Part shown: in pieces, positions 37,794-48,544 of the stretch | Numbering within the stretch: the stretch's first letter is position 1 | Layout of the letters: each line of letters starts with the position of its first letter | Assembly (NCBI GenBank): GCA_964036155.1 | Contig: OZ038423.1 | Location: forward strand, 33,309,249 to 33,373,248 | DNA: 64,000 nucleotides | Source of the DNA: Diploscapter coronatus | Taxonomy: Eukaryota; Nematoda; Chromadorea; Rhabditida; Rhabditidae | Direction: 5' to 3' | Position numbers and translations under genes: made by a program | Notes under the pieces: generated by a model | Seen by the model: only the letters and a program-made list of their open reading frames with translations | The model's database searches: none | What the model was told of the DNA's origin: nothing

Positions 37794-39636
37794 GTCTCCC
37801 TAATTATTAAATGAGTAAATATTGTTTCTCATCCTCTGTTGACTAAAACTCTATCCATTGTAAAGCGAAGTTCAGATACGAAGTTGTAGAAACCTGAACT
37901 CCGTATTCCTGATTTGAATGCATTAGGAGCGCATCCTGATTTGATCGCTTCAATCACAATTCACTTTGACACGAGTAGCCTATTAGAGAATTTCTTGTCT
38001 GATATTATTAGGATTGTATGAGGTTTAGTGTAGTATCAAGATTTCGAGGGAGCAGTTTAGCGATTACTAACGAAATTGGCTTATAAAAAATCCGCCAGTT
38101 TGCAAATGACGGAATGGCAGAACTCGTCCTGTATCTGCACAATTTCTATAAATTTCTATTGCATTTCGCCATTTCGCGTTTCGTCATTCCGTCAAATACG
38201 AGTTGCCGAAAAATCCCCTTTTTGGATTTTAGACCGTACTTTTCTTCAATAACTTTGAAGCCATTTCTTTGGATATGAATGATTCAATACCCTCATACGA
38301 TCCTGAAAGTCACTTATTTTGGTTGGCTTCAGTAAGCACAACTAATTTTGCACGATCTGACTAACTCGAAAGAAAATGGTCGGTTTTGCTCACTGAGTCA
38401 ATCCTAACTGTCTTTCATTAGGTTGAGCACTAACATCTGTCACTTCCCGAATAAGTTACACTGTTTCCCTCTAGAAATGCTGCATTCACGGACTGAACGA
38501 GCACTGACCTATCCTCTATCCAAAAGTAATCCAAATCGGTTCCGTTATCGTAACTTGCGCACTGCTTTTGTGGAAAGGCATGATTTGCCGAAAGCCATTG
38601 AAAAAAGTGTTAGGATATGAATTAGTGTAATCGTGTTGTTTGAACAGCTAAATTTTGCATTTCCATGAAAATCACCCAAGTTGATGCTTCATTTGTTAAA
38701 TCCGACTATCTAAATATCAACCAAAATTGTGAATGTATCGTAAAATGCTATGTTTCAGCCAAGAGACATGAGCTTCCCATCAGAAATATCTGCTTTGCTT
38801 CTATGCTGCCCTCCCACTATCGAGTGCTATTCCTCCTGTCTATGCCTTGTCAAACTGTCAAGCGAATTGTCATTGCTCTAGATGTGTGTAGAAAACTTCT
38901 CCATACGCTTCATATTGAACTCAGAAACAGTGATATGGATTATGTTTGAGCGTAACGTTATGACAACGTGATAAACCTTCGTTACTCTTCAACATGACTC
39001 AGATTTGTCATATAAAGTATCGCATATTGATTGAAATTATATTGATTGCACATGCTTGAATCCATGCTTTGCGTGACTATTTTGTTATATACCTTTAGAT
39101 TATTCACTGATTTAGTTTGAAACATTTTCTATAATTTTCGAATGCATTTCAGCCCACTGCTTGTAGAGACGTTTTGAAGCTTGTTGGCTTGCGGTTTTCA
39201 ACGGAATTTTGATTGATTTATCGATTTTCATTATTTTCTATCAGCGTTTTCATACACTTGGGCTAGAACTTGTTTAGTTGTTAAATTTTAGATTTCAATT
39301 TTAGTGTAGCCAGATCGTGACTTATGCTTCTGCTTGCTTATGTTCATTTTTAAAATTTGTTTCGCATAGTGAAATTCATAAAATTCTGTAACGTTAATTT
39401 AGCATGCGACTAAAATCTAATCAATTTTGGTTTTAGAAAAGTAACACGCAACCGAAGTTGGAGTTGAGCGTCACACCAAATTCAACCCTTATCTCACAGC
39501 ATTTCGTTCATTTTCAGTTTTTAAGTTATTTTACCCAAATTTTTCGTTATTTTATAGCTCATTTTCACTTTTCGATCTTTCAGACATTTATTTTAAAATT
39601 AAATAAATCAACTTTTGTCAAATAAAAACTACTAGT
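37794..39636. other. Spacer between the Cys-loop channel and the TMEM220-like gene
   Basis: No supported gene. Two plus-strand frames (38423-38620 and 38665-38949) have no recognisable domain, no clear splice sites and no start context. A MITE-like repeat lies at 38094-38208. Confidence 0.5.
38094..38208. repeat. MITE-like inverted repeat, same family as the one at 63231
   Basis: CAGTTTGCAAATGACGGAAT on the left is mirrored by CATTCCGTCAAATACGAGTT on the right. The arms share the core AAATGACGGGATGACG-type sequence with the copy at 63231-63355. Confidence 0.6.
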
Positions 39637-40489
39637 TTAAAGGTAATATTTGATCGAAGCGACCGCACAAAATGTGCTCATCATGAAGAAGAAATGAAGT
39701 AGCGTGAATCGAATGACGTTATGCAATCTCGTTACATTGTCTGATTTTATCCGTACAGAAGTCGTTAAAAGGACTCCCAAAGCGATCTAAAGTGTCAATC
39801 TAAATAACAACCTGGAGAAACATGAGCTCTCGCGCCACACGTGTCATACGAAATAGTGTAGGAAAAGAAACCCTACCGTTCAATACACCCTACTCTAACC
39901 ATATACTATTTCATATGGCACACGAGGCACGAGGGCTCACGGTTTTCAAGTATCCATCTAAATTTTGCTTCAAGAAAACCAATATCTAACGAAAAATTCA
40001 TATACTTCAACCAAAGTTTATGAGCTTCCTATAGACTTGTCTAATGAAATCATACCGGCATCAATTGTTTTCCGACTGGAAAATCCATCCCTTCGAAACT
40101 CTGCTCCACAAAATGAAATGTCCAAGCGAGGAAGAGCATGTACAGGCCACCACAAACTATCGCAATCGATGTGAAAAGCCGCCAAACCGATGACGAAGGG
40201 CAGGGAAATAATACGAGAATCGAGGATAGAGCATATACCGGCACATACACCCACCATTCGGGATTTATCTGAGAATTTTTAAAGATTTTTCTTCAAAATA
40301 AATTAACTTTGACAAATACCAGGAATTGAATGGCTCCATGTGCTAGTAAAATACTAGAAACTATCGACATAATCCTGGGAAAGGAGAAGAAGCTTGAACT
40401 TGGAACAAAAATATTCTGAAAGTAAAAGATGAAAATGGAGACGAAAATTTTCAATAAATTACCTGCCCATCAGTTTCATTTTCAGTCAT
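39637..40489 (-). CDS. TMEM220-like four-helix membrane protein, 161 aa
   Basis: Exons from the 5' end: 40489-40463, 40415-40320, 40268-40056 and 39786-39637 (TAA), all phase 0. The product has four hydrophobic helices: around IMSIVSSILLAHGAIQF, VYVPVYALSSILVLF, RLFTSIAIVCGGLYMLFL and LLHFFFMMSTFCAVASI. The order short N-terminus, helix, then 'INPEWWVYVPVYAL' resembles the helix-NDPD-W-x-x-VY arrangement of TMEM220 proteins, and the length (160 aa) fits. The identification is by eye and moderate. Function of the family is not well established; a membrane role is all I infer. The third intron carries a MITE-like inverted repeat. It is transcribed towards, and ends well short of, the Cys-loop channel. 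Confidence 0.58.
39822..39941. repeat. MITE-like inverted repeat in the last intron of the TMEM220-like gene
   Basis: GAGCTCTCGCGCCACACGTG with CATACGAAATAGTGTA on the left mirrors the right arm, which reads GAGCCCTCGTGCCTCGTGTG with CATATGAAATAGTATA on the other strand. Arms are about 45 bases. Confidence 0.75.
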
Positions 40490-41861
40490 CTTGTCATTCG
40501 TGGAATTATAGATTCAAAATATTCAGATTCTGTAAGGAATAAATTGGAAAAAAGTTGAAAATAATTCGTTCCAATGGTCGACAAAGTGTCTGTCTGCACG
40601 AAAATGGCACTGACCCGATGATCTGTGTCTTATCGATTGTTTAGAAAATTGGCAATGCGAAGAAAAAGGAATCAAGGAAACAACAACTGTCTCTCTAGAA
40701 AATATTGGTGAAGATTTATGAAATCCAGTTCAATAGTAATAATTTGAAATATATTGATTGAAGTTGAATTATGAATGAAGGTAAAGAATTGAAGTGAAAT
40801 GTAAGAAATGAATCGATTCTTCTCGCTTTCTTTCCTCGATTCATACTTTTGTGTCTCGATTTCTGAACTCATTCAAACTTTCTCGAAGTAATTATTTCTC
40901 GCGCAGCTATTATAGGTCAAATAAGGCTGTTCATTCCACTCTAATAACGGTCATCGCTTCATTTAATAAATTTATGCATGTTATTTCTATTCATTTGATA
41001 GAACTTTACAATGAATGCGTCAGCATAGAAACTTATACATTTTGATGAAACTTCCCAAATAGGGACCTTCGATAATACTGGTCACGACGATCACATCCAA
41101 AAGTGCTCAAACACGCCCTGAAGGCTTGATTTTTATATTTTCATGATTTCTTCACTTGTATTAACGAATTTGCTCATTTTCCATACAAAATGCGAGTGAA
41201 AAATCGAAAGTTCCAGAGTGTGTTTGAGCACGTTTATATGTGATCGTCGTGATCAGTATTATCGAAGGTCCCTATTTGGGAAGTTTAATCAAAATGTGAG
41301 CTCCTATTTTGACGCTTCCCTTGTTAGTTCTTGATTAAATTTATAGATAATCTGATAAGTGACTATAAAGCACAAATTTTATTACTAACAACCTCATTGC
41401 TAAAATTTAATCCCCAAATTCGGTTCGAAACCAAAGGTATGGGCCTATTTGGCAGGAAGCTAATAATGCGTGCTCATGCTTATGAGTAGAAACGACGTGT
41501 CATGAGTATTCGACCTGTATTGAAAGATAGATGCAAGCACTACCTGGAATATAACATAACAAGTGCAAGGAAGAGTAGTAATCTTCTAAATGGCAAAATC
41601 GTGACCCTTGTCTTATCTATCGTCTTGTGATAGACAAATTTTATTTAATGCGTGCAAATTTGCAAGTTCTCTTTTTCAACAAAGAAATATGCAAAATATC
41701 TTGTGATCATTTTGCAAGCCAACGTTCAACCTTATCATCGGAATGTCATTCAACGACAATTTATTTGATGAATCACTCATTTTCGGATCTAGCTTCTAGA
41801 ATATACAAAAATATACAGGCAGCAATTTACGCGATCATAAACGATGAAATTGGGTTTAATG
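40490..41861. other. Spacer with a foldback repeat
   Basis: AT-rich, no supported gene. It holds the inverted repeat at 41037-41296. A plus-strand frame at 41627-41881 overlaps the 3' end of the next minus-strand gene and has no recognisable features. Confidence 0.5.
41037..41296. repeat. Foldback/MITE with about 50-bp terminal inverted repeats
   Basis: AAACTTCCCAAATAGGGACC near 41048 continues TTCGATAATACTGGTCACGA on the left. The right arm mirrors it, ending GGTCCCTATTTGGGAAGTTT near 41286, and the mirror extends to CATTTTGAT at both outer edges. Arms are nearly identical over the outer 45 bases, so the element looks fairly young. Confidence 0.85.
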
Positions 41862-42983
41862 TTAGTTACAGTAAATGCTAGATTCTGCAATCGAGGATCT
41901 TGAAAGAGTATATTGTATCAGTGATCAACTCTGCTGGAATATGCTCAATATACCCGACTTTGTTGAGATTTTCATCCACTTTTACCTAAAACTAGCTCAA
42001 TTTCTCTCAATTCGATAGGAAAGTCTACCTCGTCAACCGGAATGATGACCAAGAACAAATCGCCGTTTTCACGAACCCCCATGAAGATATCGCCTTTCGC
42101 TGCATCCTGAGTGTAGTTGTCATTTATCGGCTCATAAATTCGACGACGGATTTTCGAAAATTCAAAAGGAATGGCCAGTACGAGCGAATAATTATAGTTG
42201 TAGCGATGAGACCTAGTAAAACTGATGATAAATTCTTTAATGGTTATGTTTTCGAATAAAATCACAAAATAGTCATTCTTTCAGATGGCTATTAAATTCT
42301 ACCCGTAGTTAGTGAACTTGAACTGCATTCCGACAAGACTGATTGGATCGTCCTTTCGCCCAAAATCGTTTTGACCCGTAAGCATCTTCTCAAAAATTTG
42401 ACCTAACTCAGAATCTTCAACCGCAACCCTAATGTCGAATTCTTTTTCGGGATTTTTGTTGACGATTTGACAGTGCAGGGCGACCAATCTATAATTTGAC
42501 AATTCTCTAAGGCAATCATTCAAAGCAGCGCTAAGTGGGGTTTAGATTTCGGATATTCGAAATTTAAAGTCTCCTCGAGTACTGGTAAAAGTGCAGCATT
42601 TTGATGATACGATTCTTGACTAACCTAGGCATTGGAGTATCGTATAAAGTTGGAATCCGAATCTGAGCTCGCTCTCTGTTCAACCATTCAAGAAATCTTC
42701 TACTGTCCTTGAAAGAAGGACCAATGGTCGACATTGCATCAAGAAATTCCGCTACAAATTCTTAGATAAAGTACCTGATCAAAAATAGCCCATAAATACC
42801 TCGAGTTGACTTTATTGCGTAAATCATTTCGACAATTTCTTGAAGTCCGGGTGTTTCATACCTCACGAAATCGGGGATCGAAAACTCCTTCACGGCCACA
42901 ACCGACGTGATATTCTGATAGACCGAAGCAACCTTGCGAGTCTTCCAAATTCTTTTCCTGATCCGTTTGAAGAGAATGCACAT
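41862..42983 (-). CDS. Protein of unknown family, 262 aa
   Basis: Five exons from the 5' end: 42983-42800, 42751-42625, 42530-42303, 42212-41986 and 41884-41862 (TAA), with agreeing phases. It is mixed charged and hydrophobic, with no signal peptide or membrane helix; the first residues are basic (FKRIRKRIWKTRK). Blocks such as FKDSRRFLEWLNRERAQIRI, YRLVALHCQIVNKNPEKEFD and IFMGVRENGDLFLVIIPVDE look like a folded cytosolic or nuclear protein. I recognise no domain. It may be a nematode-specific gene; the last exon, only 23 bases, is the least certain part. Confidence 0.6.
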
Positions 42984-44501
42984 TTTCTGGTTTACTATAT
43001 AATTCGTTTGTTTATTTGTATATTTTTCGTTTCAATTTATCATGCAACTGATAAAATTTGCACAAATAACTAATTATCGTGTAGCTTGGCATGCAAATTT
43101 ATGTGAAAATGATGGGAAATGATGTCGGTTAATTTGAAGGAATGGTCAAGAAAAATGATATCAACAGTTTTGAAAGAGACTTCGGAAAAAAATCCTAGAG
43201 ATAAGAATTACGCGCACATTTTTGAGAATGTAGAAAATCGACGAAAGACAATGGAAGTAGAGAAACGGGGCACTTGAATTTAGAAGGTCGAGAAATATCG
43301 ATGGGTTTGAAGAGGCGGAAAGAAATTGGAAATTAGGCAGACAGGTTAGAAACAGACAGTTTTTCATTACAATGCACTGCTTGGTGGCTGTCTTACGCTT
43401 GCTTTCTTCAAAAATGATGCTATTTCATCGATTTCATGATCTTTCCCGCTCTCTTCTATCTTTACTATTTTCGAACTCTCTAAGTTCCTACTTCCCATCA
43501 AACTTGAGGCCCTTAACCATTCTCTAATCAGTATTCTTAGTTTCTTTAGGCAGGCACAGTTTGCATGTTTCCATCCTGATTCATATAATCATGTCTTAGC
43601 TATTTCAACTCATAATCCGAAATTGTTGTTTACAACATCCAACTGCCGATTTCCTATTTATTTACAAGGTAGAGCTCGAGTCCCCAAATAGATATGTAAA
43701 ATTGATCTATGGAGCAAACTTTTTTTCTTTTTTTTTTATATAGAAAGGTTACCTAAAGTGTAAATAAGGTTTTTGTAAGGAAAATAAAATTTTTAAATTT
43801 CCGAGCCGAAAAAATACAAAAGTTTGCCACTTAAAATTAGCACTTTTTCGCCGTACAAATTCGGCTTGTAGATGGTTGTAGGCAAAATTATGCGTTGATT
43901 TTTGGCACACAAGCATTTTATCAGATGTATCGTCGATCTACATAGGGTTTTTTTTGAGTCATTCGAAGTTTGAAGAGTACTTCCTTCTCAAATTTTTGAT
44001 TCCAAACTACCACGTTTCTATCGCAAACGTATTTTTGCAAGGAGGCGGAGCTTGGGGACTCTAGGTAAAGCACAAAAATTACGATCAATGTTTGAGAAGA
44101 AAATTCTATGTTCGCATCTTTAGCATAGCTTTTATGTCAGCAGACTGACGAATATTTCGCATCATGGGAAGTGATAGTGAATAAATGCAAAGAGGAATTC
44201 TAAATTTTTTTATTTTCCAATTCCAATCATTCGAAAATCACTGATCAACATGAAACTTTCTTCTAGAAAAACTCACTTCTTATCAAAAAATCAACGAAAA
44301 CGCCTATAAGTTTTAGTTAGATAGAGGGAGTATTCGTAGCAGGGATGAATTGAGTTTAGATTTGGAAATTTGAGGTTCAAAACTTCGTTTAGTTCTTATT
44401 CGAAGCGAAACTTTCGTATTGATGGAAAATGTCGTGTTTTTCGTAAAGCAAGCACTTTTTGCCGTATGTTGATTTTAAACTAGAATATTTTCGCGTTTTA
44501 G
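42984..44501. other. Intergenic region between divergent genes, probable promoters
   Basis: Separates the minus-strand 262-aa gene from the plus-strand kinase, so both promoters should lie here. Homopolymer A/T runs occur near 43720-43740. A weak inverted pair (GAGTCCCCAA near 43680 and TTGGGGACTC near 44053) may be another old repeat. No coding frame is supported. Confidence 0.45.
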
Positions 44502-47500
44502 ATGAACGAGATAGTGGATGATGATATGAATGGATTAGCAGCACAGGAGAGCGGACATTGCAACGAGAATGGCACTGAAAATGACGACAGCAAGTACAAT
44601 CTTAAAACAAGTGAGTACATTCTCTCAAAATGAAATTCAAAATTAGAGGCATATCGTTTGAAAATAAAGTGCCTATTATTGAAAACGACTTGTTGAGACA
44701 TTTGTATTTGCAGCCGAAAATGACAAATATCAACTGCTCGTTTTGATTGGCTCGATGAGAAATGGCTCTGACGCGGGATGTGAGCTCATCGAATTGCCGG
44801 TGGAAATCGCAAAGTGCTACGAGAAAACCATTGAGTTCTTCAGGCAAATTTGCGCTTTCAACTTATTCGAATGTAAGAATCACAACATTTTTAGCTTACA
44901 AGAGAGGGATTTGCTGTATTATACATCGACACCGTCTGTATTAGATACCGGATTTTAGGGCGAAGGAGTCTAGGCAAAGGGGAGAAATAAGAAAAAGAAA
45001 CGGTCTTTTACAGGCAGTGTATAATACAGGAGGCTCAAGCGAAGTGCACAAATCGGAACTCACAGATCTTGATAAGCCTTTTCAAACAGGGGTTTTCGAT
45101 GGGGGACCACATTGGTAACATTCAAATCCACAAAATAGGAATCCGGAGCTGAGAAATGAGTGAAAATCACCAGACCTTATATGAGTTAATGAATTTGAAA
45201 AATAGTTTGCATGTTTTACAAGTGAACTTGCTCATTATTTGCACAAAATATTAGTGGAAAAAGCCTATAAATTTGTTTCATTCCGGATTCCTATTTTTCC
45301 GATTTTTATGTTATCGTCGTAGTCCCTATTTTGAAAATCCCATCAGGCTCTGTGAGTTCTGATTTGTGCACTTCCCTTATTAGAATAAGATGTATAGCTG
45401 GAACTAGACGAGAGAAAAAATACTAAAATTGAATAAAATGAAGCAAATGAGTTTCTAGAAAATATCATAAGGAAAATAATGAGGTTTATCAAAAATGATT
45501 ACAGATCTCGACGAAACAGGCTCAGGCTTTTGCACAGTCGATTCGAAAGAAACACATGCCGAATTTTTTCGACTACTCGACAAACGTCGGGCTCTGTCTG
45601 TTCAATTATGTAACTTTTATTTATGATAAATTCTTATAATTCCCCTTCAAATTTAAACTTCTTGAGTGAAAAATGAGATTATCAGTAAATTCTTGAACTC
45701 AATGAAAAGCCGACTTTATCATCTGATGATTAGTTTCGCAAATAAGCAAAAAATGACTAGCTACAATGAGCGAAGATAGCAATAGAAAATAAATTTCATA
45801 ATACACTTTTAGCGGTTGACGATGATGAAGCTGACATGATCAAATTTGGAAAAGACGTCATTTCATCGGTCGACATTGAAGATGTGGAAGAGGGATTTGC
45901 AGGACAAGGAGCTTCAGGAACTGTCACGCAGTAAAATTTGTGAATGATATTTTTCAGACTTGAAATACTGAATAAAAATTTTAACTTTCGAATGATATTG
46001 AAAAGAAAAAAGCTTGAAATGTGAAAAAATCTTGCCAAAATGAGTCTTAACTTCAACTAAGATTCATTTTATTCGAAATTAGTGATAGAAAATTCGAAAA
46101 AAAACACATATTTTAGATGTTTGTACACAAGACTGCGGATGTACAGAGGACGGTCATTACGCACCAAAGTACGTCATTGCGCACCAAAATCTTTGGTGCG
46201 CAATGACGTAATTGGAGTACGACATTGCGCACCAAAAATTTTGGTGCGCAATGTCATATATCCCAGACGTATCTGGCGAAAAAGACGATCAAGTACGACG
46301 CGCAGAGTGAATCCAAGATTCGAAAGGAGATTGCTAATCTGAGCAAAGTGAGTCTGGCATCGCCCTTTTTTATAAGCTTCTCGTTTGCTTCACCTCTTTA
46401 TGCAGATTTTCTATTGATAAAATGATAATAAATAATCATCGAATCATATCATTGGCTGAAAAATTTGAAGGGTAGACATATTTTGAAATACCATAAAGTT
46501 GCGATCCTACTTTAGTTGTAATTATGGCCTGAAAATGGCAAGAGTGAGATTGAAGAAAGCGTAGTGAAATTATTCTATGATATTAGCATTTTTTCGTACT
46601 ATGATGAAACAATGCTTCGGACAGCCGATTTATCAGCAGACAAATTCTTTGGTTATCAAATACTCAGTAGGCTGTATAGATGAAGCATCCGGTTTTCAAA
46701 ATTGTGCGCACTACTTCACCTGGTATCTTCGATTCAACCAAAAGCTTGAATTACGAATTTTATTTCGAACATTCCATTATGATTACTGCGTGAGAGCGAA
46801 CATCTGTGCGATTACTTGTAGAAAACCAATATATTCCGTTCATTAAAATTCCATGCAGACTTGGATCCTTGCCAATTTTCGAATGATTATGCGGTGAAAA
46901 TTACGATTGCGGTATTTTTAAATCACTGGATACTAGAAAACCCAGAATTGAGTCATGAAAAGTGCATGGACAATGCGTTCTATCATCATGAGATGCACAT
47001 GATATGGCAATCGACTTGATTAGTCAGATTTTCGAAATAATTTAAAGAGTTGTCACAAAAGAAGATTTGTATTTTCTTACAGATAAAATGACTAAGGCAT
47101 TGGAAATTAGTCATCTCTAAAATTTGTCGCGTTTCACAAAAAACTTAATTCTAGTGCAGCAACTACGAAAATCAGTCAGAGTTTATTGTGATTTACTATG
47201 GGCACTCGCACGACATCGGCTACGAGGTCAACATTTATCTCGAATGGATGGACAAATTCTCCATCGATAAATATCGTAAGCTTTTCACCTAATTGTAATT
47301 AAAATTTAACGAAGAAAAGCGTGTCATATTTATTGGATTCGAAATTTTGTATAATTTAGAAATTATAGAGCATAATTTCAGTGCCAATTCCAATAAACGT
47401 TCTTTCCCACGTCTCACGGTCTATTCTTGAAGGACTCAAAGTCATGTTTGACAACAAAATCATGCATCGAGGTAAATTAAAAAAGAAAAGATTTTCTGAT

Positions 47501-48544
47501 CATTCTTTTCTTTTAGACTTGAAACCGGTGAACATTCTAGTGAACAGTGAAGGATTTGTGAAATTAGGAGATTTCGGTATTTCGAAGAAATTAGACAAAT
47601 CTTCACAAGCATGCGATACTTTAATTGGAACTCCAATTTATATGGCACCAGAACGACTCATGTATTTTATAAAATTAAAGACATCATTTTTAAATTATTC
47701 TCTAGGGAGGGTACAGAAAATGGTAGAAATCCCAAGTATGGCAAGAAATCCGAAATCTGGAACTACGGAATTTGCCTGTGGGAAATATACAAAGGAGATT
47801 ATCCGTACCACGAGAACGGATGCGAGTTCATTAAAGAGGCTATCAAAAGTGGAATCGGAAGATATGCTCAAGAAGACATCCAATATACGCCGTTGAGGGA
47901 CCTTATCGTAGGATGGTAGGATAATTTTTAACCTGATAAAAGATCAGAATGTTCTGTTAGAATATTTGGAAATACTCTGACAAGGTAAACCACCAGTGTG
48001 TTATTCACGAGGCCAGGTAATTTGTACAGGGTAAGTCAATTCGCGTATCCTGATCACGAATATTTGGTCCAGAAACGCTGAGCATGCACTCTAATCTCAG
48101 AATTTGGCCTTATACTCCCCCTCTTTAAGCCTCTGTTGCTGAGGCGAATAACGACGCTGACAACACTCGCTTCACGATGTACGCTAAGTTTTCATGTTTA
48201 TGCCAGCAGTGCAAATGAAAGAAGCCAACTTCGATGTCAAATCCTAGAATTAGAGTGGACACTCGGCATTTTTGGACCAGGTATTCTTGATTAGGGTAAC
48301 CGAGTTTACTTACCCTGTACAAATGAGCTGAATTCGCGAGAAGTGCATTGATAGTTTACCTTATGAGGAGAAGACATTTTTCATTAATTACAAAATAAAT
48401 ACTTGCAAGTTTATGCATTTCAGTGTGGAAAATGATCTATCCAAACGATGGACTACCAAGCAAATAGAAAATTGCGAATTCCATAGAGACACCATGCCGG
48501 TTCGAAGAGATCTGATTAAGCAATTTATCTTGAACAAAGGGTAG
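44502..48544 (+). CDS. MAP kinase kinase-like (STE7-type) protein kinase, 428 aa
   Basis: Dual-specificity-type kinase. Exons: 44502-44610, 44714-44872, 45505-45609, 45813-45922, 46117-46152, 46267-46347, 47155-47275, 47382-47471, 47517-47661, 47706-47915 and 48424-48544 (TAG). The start ATG follows a TTTTAG acceptor directly, as in trans-splicing. Kinase motifs: FAGQGASGT (Gly loop), TYLAKKTIKYD (ATP-binding Lys), IRKEIANL (helix C Glu), EFIVIYYG..YLEWMDKFSIDKY (hinge, very MKK-like), IMHRDLKPVNILVN (catalytic loop), KLGDFGISKKL (DFG), SSQACDTLIGT (MKK activation-loop pattern) and YMAPERL. Subdomain IX reads KKSEIWNYG, with Glu in place of the nearly invariant Asp. About 145 residues precede the kinase domain and are acidic, without the docking site I would expect. 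The C-terminus after the kinase core is short. Confidence 0.86.
45040..45376. repeat. Imperfect foldback repeat in a kinase intron
   Basis: AAGTGCACAAATCGGAACTC on the left mirrors GAGTTCTGATTTGTGCACTT on the right; the arms continue with GGGACC / AGTCCC blocks and with AATAGGAATCCGG / CCGGATTCCTATT. Similarity is around 80 percent, so it is older than the element at 41037. Confidence 0.75.
46154..46255. repeat. Two perfect tandem hairpins inside a 114-nt kinase intron
   Basis: Hairpin 1 (46171-46209): ACGTCATTGCGCACCAAA, 3-base loop, then its exact complement. Hairpin 2 (46221-46255): GACATTGCGCACCAAAA, one centre base, then its exact complement. A further half copy (TCATTACGCACCAAAG) lies at 46154-46169. 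Together they make up most of the intron 46153-46266. Confidence 0.92.
46577..47019 (+). CDS. Candidate nested gene in a kinase intron, 133 aa, Cys-containing
   Basis: Lies wholly inside the 46348-47154 intron of the kinase, on the same strand. Exons 46577-46817 and 46859-47019 join in phase through a 41-nt intron (donor GTAGAA, acceptor CATGCAG). The product has seven to eight Cys (e.g. MKQCFGQPIY, VGCIDEASGFQNC, YCVRANIC, DPCQFSNDYAVK, EKCMDNAF), mixed with hydrophobic stretches such as KITIAVFLNHWIL. There is no clear signal peptide. I recognise no family. It could also be a relic of an older exon pair or an inserted gene fragment; the two-exon structure is its main support. Confidence 0.38.
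48018..48327. repeat. MITE-like element with about 105-bp inverted arms in the last kinase intron
   Basis: TTTGTACAGGGTAAGT on the left mirrors ACTTACCCTGTACAAA on the right; matching continues through GGTCCAGAAACGCTGAGC / CGGCATTTTTGGACC and a CTCTAAT / ATTAGAG pair, at roughly 75 percent identity. Confidence 0.8.
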
